Below are positions 1-5,104 of a stretch of DNA of 5,104 nt, piece by piece; the first letter of the stretch is position 1; each line of letters opens with the position of its first letter. The DNA lies in assembly GCA_027083715.1 (NCBI GenBank), contig JALWNR010000259.1, positions 1 through 5,104 on the forward strand, written 5' to 3'. This DNA is from Bacteroidales bacterium. Lineage in GTDB: Bacteria; Bacteroidota; Bacteroidia; Bacteroidales; NBLH01. The notes below the pieces were generated by a model. That model had not been told where the DNA came from. It saw only the letters and a program-made list of their open reading frames with translations, and made no database searches. The translations under genes and the position numbers were made by a program.

Positions 1-2
1 AT

Positions 3-584
3 CCTGTTTTTACTCCTTTTATTGACCAAAAACTTAGCGAAGCAAAAAAAGTTTGGGATGAAGCTCATGGAATATCAGAAGAAGAAGCTAAATTGGATAA
101 AATGGTTGAAGCAAACAGTATTTTATCCGGTGGGAGTATTGGTAATCTTCGTACTATGAAATCGAAAATTAAAGAATTAAAACGCGAAGAAGAAAATATA
201 TTAAAACAACAAATCGACAGTACGTTGATAGATAAAGCAAATACAGCCAGACGTAATGCCCGACAGGCAATTCAAAAAGCCGAAAGTGTGCTTGCTATGA
301 GCCAGGCAGAATTTGATTTAGCTAGTATTTCTTCAAAAATTGATTTGGCTTATAGCGGGTTGGAAGATGCTAAAAGAGAAGTAAGTATTGTTGCCGGTTT
401 AATAAAAGAAGTTAATGATAAAATACAGGCAGAAAAAAATAAAAAAGAACAGGATTTAAAAGCACAACAAGAAAAAAAGGAAAAGGCAAAAGCCGATATT
501 AAATGTGAATATTGCGGTACAATGAACAAATATGACCGTACGAAATGTAAAAGTTGTGGTGCTCCATTACCTAAAAAACAGTGA
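3..584 (+). CDS. Coiled-coil protein with C-terminal zinc ribbon, function unknown (5' partial)
   Basis: I do not recognise this protein as a named family. The frame is open from the window edge and codes for 193 visible residues. A TTG at 93 and an ATG at 102 lie in frame, but the 30 codons before the TTG read as normal protein of the same charged character, so the gene most likely starts upstream of the window. Residues about 51-167 are rich in Lys, Glu, Ala and Gln with almost no Pro or Gly, as expected for long helices or a coiled coil. The last 26 residues form a zinc ribbon with paired cysteines: C168-x2-C171, then C182-x2-C185, followed by GAPL. No signal peptide or membrane segment is visible in this part. 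It ends with tandem in-frame stops, TGA then TAA (582-587). It converges on the permease gene and is not part of that operon. A role as a scaffold or nucleic-acid-binding protein is possible but unsupported. Confidence 0.8.
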   Translation, partial: PVFTPFIDQKLSEAKKVWDEAHGISEEEAKLDKMVEANSILSGGSIGNLRTMKSKIKELKREEENILKQQIDSTLIDKANTARRNARQAIQKAESVLAMSQAEFDLASISSKIDLAYSGLEDAKREVSIVAGLIKEVNDKIQAEKNKKEQDLKAQQEKKEKAKADIKCEYCGTMNKYDRTKCKSCGAPLPKKQ

Positions 585-612
585 TAAGAGATTAATTTCT
601 TTTGTCTTAGAT

Positions 613-657
613 AAATAAAGCAATCTTAATAACGGTTAATAACAGATTGCTTTATTT
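613..657. terminator. Probable bidirectional Rho-independent terminator between convergent genes
   Basis: A perfect 14-bp inverted repeat has arms at 613-626 (AAATAAAGCAATCT) and 644-657 (AGATTGCTTTATTT) around a 17-nt loop. The outer part of each stem is A on the 5' side and T on the 3' side, so transcripts from either strand end in a U-rich tail after the GCAATC core. It sits where the + strand zinc-ribbon gene and the - strand operon converge, and its right arm reaches the first base of the permease stop codon (657-659). The loop carries a direct repeat, TAATAAC, at 627-633 and 637-643. The stem is poor in G+C, which is usual for an AT-rich genome but makes its strength uncertain. Confidence 0.75.
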
Positions 658-1628
658 TACAGCATGATAAGTTTATTCCAATACGCCATCCAAAGAGGCA
701 TTGCAAATAAACATATTATATAAGCAATTAACATCATACTACCCACTTTTTGAGTATTTCCTCCATATGCTTTTACCTGTAAAATCAAAGAAGTTGCCGG
801 AGCTGCTGCTGATTGTATGACAATTAAATTTGCAAGTATAGGGTTGCTTTGATATATTTTAAAATAATACAGCAAAAATATACTCGCAGCAGGAATAAAT
901 ATAAATTTTACAATATTTACACGAATAATATCAATCAGGGGAGGTTTTTTTCTAAACGAAATACTACCTAATGTTGCTCCAAGAATAAATGTTGCTACCG
1001 GCACAGCTCCTTTTCCTAATAATTCTGTCGAATCAATAAATACTTTCGGTATGAAACTTCTTAATGAGCTAAGTACGATTGATATAGACAGTAAATTGGC
1101 AATTAATGGCGGAGTTAATAAATTTTTAATTTTAAATGGATAATCACTTTCTGTTGATGAGGTAATTAATACTTTTCCCAAACTCCACATTAGCGGAGTA
1201 ACTCCTAAAATAAATAAAAAAACATAAAGTGCATATTGAGGAAAATCATCGGGATATAAAATTTGAACAATAGGCAAAACCAAATAAGCTGCATTTTGCA
1301 TACTGCTTAAGGGTAACATATTTTTGTTCTTTTTCCAATCTGGAAAGTAAAAAACAGAAGCAATGGCAAGTCCTCCTATTATCATTCCTACACCTAAGAG
1401 CGGCAAAACCCACCATGTTTTATCATTCTCAGGGTAAAAATGCAATAAGTTATTTGAAAAAATCAGAGAGGGTAATAAAATAATAACTGTAAATTTTGAT
1501 AAAGCCGCAATTTGTTCTTGTGTAATGATTTTTCGCCTGACTAAAAACCCTGCTATCAGCATTATAATAAATATCCGTAACATTGCCCCTGAAACGGATT
1601 GTATCGTTGACCAAAAAATTTCCCCCAT
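657..1628 (-). CDS. AEC-family permease (auxin efflux carrier superfamily)
   Basis: This is a 323-residue inner-membrane transporter of the AEC family, close to the usual bacterial length of 300-320. By eye there are ten hydrophobic segments, near residues 14-31, 43-60, 72-95, 108-126, 130-152, 172-190, 204-222, 236-257, 261-285 and 296-314. They form two groups of five, as in this fold. Family-like signatures include LLPSLIF in segment 2, NAAYLVLP in segment 4, QSAAAPATS in segment 9 followed by a short loop with AYGG, and FAMPLW near the end. The proline-containing stretches in segments 4 and 9 fit the broken crossover helices of the carrier fold. Known bacterial relatives carry malate, malonate or other carboxylates, and the plant relatives move auxin, so the name says little about substrate. 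The ATG follows the glycosylasparaginase stop by 7 nt, with tandem TAA TAA stops in the junction and no clear Shine-Dalgarno, suggesting translational coupling. Substrate and direction of transport cannot be read from the sequence. Confidence 0.9.
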   Translation of the reverse strand: MGEIFWSTIQSVSGAMLRIFIIMLIAGFLVRRKIITQEQIAALSKFTVIILLPSLIFSNNLLHFYPENDKTWWVLPLLGVGMIIGGLAIASVFYFPDWKKNKNMLPLSSMQNAAYLVLPIVQILYPDDFPQYALYVFLFILGVTPLMWSLGKVLITSSTESDYPFKIKNLLTPPLIANLLSISIVLSSLRSFIPKVFIDSTELLGKGAVPVATFILGATLGSISFRKKPPLIDIIRVNIVKFIFIPAASIFLLYYFKIYQSNPILANLIVIQSAAAPATSLILQVKAYGGNTQKVGSMMLIAYIICLFAMPLWMAYWNKLIML

Positions 1629-1635
1629 CTAATTA

Positions 1636-2619
1636 TTATTTTAGTAAATAATCCACTTCTATCATTCTGTTGTTTTTTTTATCGTACTTAGCATAATTAA
1701 ATCCTTTATGTAAGCTGTATGCACCTGTTTCTCCGGTTTTGTTAAGTGCTAAATATCCAATTTGAAAATTTTTATAATTGGGTAGTTTTTGCTTTATACG
1801 GTTAATCGCTTTTTCACAGGCTTGTTGGGGGCTTAAACCATTACGCATAAATTCAACAATTAGAAAACTGCCTAATGTTTTCATAACCAGCTCGCCCATT
1901 CCTGTGGCAACAGCTGCTCCTACTTCATTATCCACATAAATTCCCGCACCTATAATAGGCGAATCGCCAACGCGTCCATGCATTTTGTAAGCTAATCCAC
2001 TGGTAGTACATGCACCTGATAAATTTCCATCAGCATCAAGAGCTAGCATTCCGATGGTATCATGGTTTTCAATGTTGATTATCGGTTTGTACTTTGCTTC
2101 TTTTTTCCATTTTTCCCATGCTTTTTTTGCTTTTGGGGTAAGTAGGTTTTCCTTTTTAAAGCCGTTTAATAGTGCAAATTGTAAAGCACCTTCTCCCGCA
2201 AGCATTACATGGGGTGTTTTTTCCATAACAAGGCGTGCAACTGAAATAGGATGAACAATATGTTGCAAGAAAGATACAGAACCGGCATTACCGGTTTCAT
2301 CCATAATACTGGCATCGAGTGTTACGTATCCGTCTCTGTCCGGTAGTCCGCCTAAACCTACGGATAAAATATCTGGGTCGGCTTCAATTGCCATTACTCC
2401 TTTTTCGACGGCATCTAATGCTCTGCCTTTATTTTTAAGAATTTCCCAGGCAGCCTCATTTGCTTTCAAACCGTGATTCCATGTTGAAATAACAACGGGT
2501 TTATTTTTTTTACCTTTATATATTAAAGTTTTTTGGGCATACGTATATTTAAAACCTATTAGTGAACCGGCAGTAGCAAGTATTGTTTTGCCGATAAAAT
2601 TTCTTCTATTAAGTTTCAT
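1636..2619 (-). CDS. N4-(beta-N-acetylglucosaminyl)-L-asparaginase (glycosylasparaginase), exported Ntn hydrolase
   Basis: The enzyme (EC 3.5.1.26 type) cleaves the amide bond between GlcNAc and asparagine, releasing L-aspartate and the amino sugar. The precursor has 327 residues and cuts itself to expose a threonine nucleophile. Here that is T188 in NHDTIGML, after an alpha part of about 160 mature residues. Other active-site residues known from the flavobacterial enzyme are in place at constant spacing: W47 (STWN), T206 (CTTSG), R216 and D219 (GRVGDSP), and T239-G240 (ATGMG). This favours the glycosylasparaginase branch, although isoaspartyl peptidases of the same family share part of these motifs. 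The N-terminus has a twin-arginine signal. I chose the ATG at 2617-2619. The upstream in-frame ATG at 2659-2661 would overlap ppc by 23 nt and put 14 extra residues before the signal. The gene lies 19 nt after ppc and 7 nt before the permease, so the three are probably co-transcribed. Confidence 0.93.
   Translation of the reverse strand: MKLNRRNFIGKTILATAGSLIGFKYTYAQKTLIYKGKKNKPVVISTWNHGLKANEAAWEILKNKGRALDAVEKGVMAIEADPDILSVGLGGLPDRDGYVTLDASIMDETGNAGSVSFLQHIVHPISVARLVMEKTPHVMLAGEGALQFALLNGFKKENLLTPKAKKAWEKWKKEAKYKPIINIENHDTIGMLALDADGNLSGACTTSGLAYKMHGRVGDSPIIGAGIYVDNEVGAAVATGMGELVMKTLGSFLIVEFMRNGLSPQQACEKAINRIKQKLPNYKNFQIGYLALNKTGETGAYSLHKGFNYAKYDKKNNRMIEVDYLLK
2536..2619 (-). other. Twin-arginine (Tat) signal peptide of the glycosylasparaginase
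   Basis: Residues 1-28 begin MKLNRRNFIGK, with Arg5-Arg6 followed by x-Phe-Ile, close to the Tat consensus RRxFLK. A moderately hydrophobic stretch (TILATAGSLIGF) follows, and a likely signal peptidase I site lies after T-Y-A (residues 26-28). There is no lipobox cysteine, so the product should be soluble in the periplasm rather than a lipoprotein. Export through Tat, which carries folded proteins, suits an enzyme that must fold to process itself. The exact cleavage point is an estimate. Confidence 0.75.
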
Positions 2620-2638
2620 GATTTTATGTTTTAAGACT
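2620..2638 (-). promoter_or_regulatory. Short ppc-glycosylasparaginase junction with A-rich leader, no Shine-Dalgarno
   Basis: The 19 nt between the ppc stop and the chosen glycosylasparaginase ATG read, on the coding strand, AGTCTTAAAACATAAAATC. There is no GGAG-like sequence. The A-rich stretch just before the ATG is the kind of leader common in Bacteroidota, where initiation often does not rely on Shine-Dalgarno pairing. It supports the 2619 start and leaves no room for a separate terminator, consistent with an operon. Confidence 0.45.
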
Positions 2639-5104
2639 TTATACTGCGTTTCTGCTTGCATTTATATTGCCAAACAGTGAACGTATAATCATTTTTTCCA
2701 GATTACTGATTTTTTCTTTATCGTTTTTATCGGCTACCTGTATTTCTTGCAGAGCAAATTGTTGGATGGTAAGCAAAGGCAGTACTATTTTGTGCCTCAT
2801 TTCGATTGAAGCTTTTGTTTCAGGGTTTTTTTCCAATAAATCATTTTGTTTCGTTAGTTTTAGCAAAAGTCTTTGTGTATTTTTATATTCGTTGTAAATA
2901 ATTTGCCAAAAATCACCAAACTCTTCGCTATCTTTCATATATTCAGTTAATCGAAAAAAAGATTTTTTTAATGAAACGACGACATTTTCAACCAGGGCTT
3001 TAAAAAACTTTGATTCTGCATACAACTTTTCTATTTTGTTAAATGTTCCATTTTGCTCGTAATGTAAAAGTGCACTGCCAACTCCAAAAAATCCCGGTAC
3101 ATTTTGTTTTAATTGGCTCCATGCACCAACAAACGGAATTGCTCTTAAGTCGGAAAATAATAATTTGTCTGAGCTATTTCTTTTCGTAGGGCGGCTGCCA
3201 ATTTTTGTTTTTCCGTAATATTTCAGAGTACTCATTTTTTCTAAATACGGGATAAACTTTGGATGTTCTTTGAAATTTTTATATGCTTGATAACCTAATG
3301 TTGCCAAATTTTCAAGGGTTTCTCTGTTTTCTGAACTAAGTTCCTTGTTTTGTTCGGCAAAAATTTTGTTTTTAATACCGGCACTTAATAATTGTTCCAA
3401 GTTATATTTTGCCAATTCAAAACTACCGTATTGCGAGCTGATTGTTTGTCCTTGTACAGTAATCTCAATAGCATTATTTTCAATATTTTTACCCAATGAT
3501 GCATAAAATGAATGCGTTTTTCCGCCGCCTCTTGCCGGAGGACCTCCTCGTCCGTCAAAAAAAACTATTTTGATTCCATTTTTACGTGCTACTAAAGTCA
3601 ATTCTTCTTTTGCTCTGTATATCGACCAGTTAGCCCTTAAATATCCACCGTCTTTTGTACCATCTGAAAATCCGAGCATTATTATTTGTTCGTTTTTTCT
3701 GTTTTCCAAGTGTTTTTTGTATGCAGCGTTTTGATATAACAGTTCCATTATTTTTCCGGCTGCTTTTAAATCATCGATAGTTTCAAAAAGGGGCACAATA
3801 TCTACTGGCATTTTTTTATTAAATACAGACATTTTTAACATGCTGAATACTTGCATTACATTAAGTGCACTTTGTGTATTGCTGATTATATATCTGTGCG
3901 CTCCTTTTTCTCCGTTTGATTTTTGAATCTTCTTTATGGCTATCATTGATTCTATGGTTCGTTGTGCCATTGTATCTTCCAAGTCCGAAACTTTTATTTT
4001 TTTATTGAGTTGTCCTAAATAAAGAAGTTTTTGTTTTTCGTCAAAAGAAGAATAATCTTTCGGTAATATATCATTATAGACTTCTGTGAGGTGATTGAAT
4101 GTAGCTGTGTGGATACGTGAATCTTGTCTGATATCTAAGGATGCAAAATAAAATCCGAAAATTTTTACTTTTCGTATCAGCTCATCCAAATCGTTAATAA
4201 ATATGGATTGATGTTTTTCTTTGAGTATGAATCTAATTTCCTGTAATTTAGCAAGTAATTTCTCTTGGTTAAACTCTGTCTTTTTCTTTGGGTTAATAAT
4301 TAGCTTATGAATCTTTTTTTCCAAAATTTCCAGCTTGCCGTAAACTCCTTTAAAGGTCAATCTTCTTTTTAAACTTTTCAGGTCTGAATGATATTTTTTT
4401 AAAATGGATAATTTGAGTAGCTCTGCAACTTTCAAAGTTATTGCAGTTGTAACATAAGGATTACCGTCTCTATCACCTCCAGGCCAGAATCCGATTTCAA
4501 ATGCTGAATTATCTGTTTCTTTTCCAATAATATCTTTGATAATATAATTGTGAATTTCAGGAATTGCATAGTACAAAATATTTTCCAAATACCATATTAA
4601 ATGATTTGCTTCGTCAAGAGGAGAGGGCTTTTTGTGTTTTATAAAAGGAGTTTTTCCCAATTGTAATAAAAGATTTTTTATCAAAACAAAATTATTGTTT
4701 TTTATTGCTTCCGATAAGTCGGTAATTATTCCAAGAACTTCTCCCGGATAAAACTGGGTGGGATGTGCTGTAAGAACAATTCTTATTCTGAAATTTTCCA
4801 GAAGATGTTTGAGCTTGTCTAATTTTTTTTCAAGAAATGCCCGCTCACGATTGTATTTTATAAAACCGCTCGACTCTTTGTTTTGCATCAGAGGGAAAGC
4901 GCTTTCTTCAATAGCATCAAAAAGTACTATTTCCCGTTCAACATATTGAATGAACCGAAATAAAATATCGAATTTCTTTTCTTCATTAATACCGGATAAA
5001 TAATTTTCAAAAAATGTTTGTATAATTTGTTTTGGAGAGTAATTTTTTTCAAAACCTTTGCTGCAATGTGTTCCAAACAATGGTAATAAAGTACCTACTT
5101 GTTC
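2639..5104 (-). CDS. ppc: Phosphoenolpyruvate carboxylase (5' partial)
   Basis: Ppc is a cytoplasmic enzyme (EC 4.1.1.31) that adds bicarbonate to PEP to form oxaloacetate, refilling the TCA cycle and feeding aspartate synthesis. 821 residues are visible. The frame stays open to the window edge (EQVGTLLPL before the TTG at 5078-5080), and bacterial Ppc usually has 850-930 residues, so a few dozen N-terminal residues are missing and the TTG is probably an internal Leu codon. Numbered from the first visible residue, the hallmarks in order are TAHPT with catalytic His114, GGDRDGNP (209-216), SLDIRQDS with Arg326, MLGFSDGTKDGG with Lys484 (476-487), the glycine loop GRGGPPARGGG with Arg519 and Arg525 (518-528), GSRPTKR with Arg638, and LRAIPFVGAWSQ (653-664). 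The position of E. coli His579 is Asp517 here, and the protein ends RNAV instead of the common RNTG. The catalytic and PEP-binding positions I could align by eye otherwise look intact, so an active enzyme is expected. It is the most upstream visible gene of the three-gene - strand cluster. Confidence 0.96.
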   Translation of the reverse strand, partial: EQVGTLLPLFGTHCSKGFEKNYSPKQIIQTFFENYLSGINEEKKFDILFRFIQYVEREIVLFDAIEESAFPLMQNKESSGFIKYNRERAFLEKKLDKLKHLLENFRIRIVLTAHPTQFYPGEVLGIITDLSEAIKNNNFVLIKNLLLQLGKTPFIKHKKPSPLDEANHLIWYLENILYYAIPEIHNYIIKDIIGKETDNSAFEIGFWPGGDRDGNPYVTTAITLKVAELLKLSILKKYHSDLKSLKRRLTFKGVYGKLEILEKKIHKLIINPKKKTEFNQEKLLAKLQEIRFILKEKHQSIFINDLDELIRKVKIFGFYFASLDIRQDSRIHTATFNHLTEVYNDILPKDYSSFDEKQKLLYLGQLNKKIKVSDLEDTMAQRTIESMIAIKKIQKSNGEKGAHRYIISNTQSALNVMQVFSMLKMSVFNKKMPVDIVPLFETIDDLKAAGKIMELLYQNAAYKKHLENRKNEQIIMLGFSDGTKDGGYLRANWSIYRAKEELTLVARKNGIKIVFFDGRGGPPARGGGKTHSFYASLGKNIENNAIEITVQGQTISSQYGSFELAKYNLEQLLSAGIKNKIFAEQNKELSSENRETLENLATLGYQAYKNFKEHPKFIPYLEKMSTLKYYGKTKIGSRPTKRNSSDKLLFSDLRAIPFVGAWSQLKQNVPGFFGVGSALLHYEQNGTFNKIEKLYAESKFFKALVENVVVSLKKSFFRLTEYMKDSEEFGDFWQIIYNEYKNTQRLLLKLTKQNDLLEKNPETKASIEMRHKIVLPLLTIQQFALQEIQVADKNDKEKISNLEKMIIRSLFGNINASRNAV

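Noticed and set aside
93..104. TTG at 93 or ATG at 102 as the start of the zinc-ribbon gene
   Set aside because: The 30 in-frame codons upstream are open to the window edge and have the same coding character, and no well-placed ribosome binding site precedes either codon.
1673..1680. Run of eight T, considered as a terminator tail or frameshift site (a similar run lies at 4823-4830)
   Set aside because: Both runs are in-frame Lys codons on the - strand inside intact genes, with no stem next to them that I could see. They are expected in AT-rich DNA.
2054..2254. Open + strand frame of 66 codons opposite the glycosylasparaginase gene
   Set aside because: It lies wholly antisense to a well-supported catalytic gene, including its active-site region, and its product resembles no known protein. 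It is a shadow frame.
2620..2661. Longer glycosylasparaginase start at the ATG at 2659-2661
   Set aside because: It adds 14 charged residues before the twin-arginine signal and overlaps ppc by 23 nt. The ATG at 2617-2619 places Arg-Arg at residues 5-6, as normal for a signal peptide.
2667..2897. Open + strand frame of 76 codons opposite the 3' end of ppc
   Set aside because: It is antisense to the conserved C-terminal part of Ppc. Its Ser/Phe/Cys-rich product is typical of a reverse-strand reading of AT-rich coding DNA.
4758..4949. Open + strand frame of 63 codons opposite the 5' part of ppc
   Set aside because: It is antisense to the region coding for the catalytic TAHPT motif of Ppc and has no independent coding evidence.
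5078..5080. TTG as the ppc start codon
   Set aside because: The frame continues open to the window edge with residues (VGTLLPLF) that fit the N-terminal region of related Ppc proteins, and the protein would be shorter than usual. The gene is simply cut by the window.

Overview
This is an AT-rich window (about one third G+C by eye) whose genes look like those of a member of the Bacteroidota. Three things point there. The glycosylasparaginase matches, motif for motif, the enzyme known from Flavobacterium/Elizabethkingia meningoseptica. The PEP carboxylase has a catalytic-loop sequence (FDGRGGPPARGGG) unlike that of E. coli. The gene junctions are A/T-rich and lack clear Shine-Dalgarno sequences. 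The genus cannot be told from the sequence.

Layout. From the left edge to 584, on the + strand, lies the 3' part of a gene for a lysine/glutamate-rich, probably coiled-coil protein ending in a four-cysteine zinc ribbon. Its true start is outside the window. A 72-bp gap (585-656) and the adjoining stop codon hold a perfect 14-bp inverted repeat that probably terminates transcription from both sides. From 657 to the right edge, three genes run on the - strand. In transcription order they are ppc (PEP carboxylase, 5' end cut by the window edge), a Tat-exported glycosylasparaginase of the Ntn-hydrolase superfamily, and an AEC-family permease. Gaps of 19 and 7 nt suggest one operon, whose promoter is outside the window.

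How the genes may work together. PEP carboxylase fixes bicarbonate onto PEP to give oxaloacetate, the precursor of aspartate. The exported amidase would release free L-aspartate from glycosylated asparagine outside the cytoplasm. The permease belongs to a family with known members that carry malate or malonate. A shared theme of C4-acid and aspartate supply is plausible but is inferred from gene order and family knowledge only.

Both edge genes are partial: their reading frames stay open to the window ends, so the first TTG codon in each frame should not be taken as the start. No RNA genes, CRISPR arrays, insertion sequences or defence genes were seen, and nothing strongly suggests an undescribed system. 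The least understood item is the zinc-ribbon protein.
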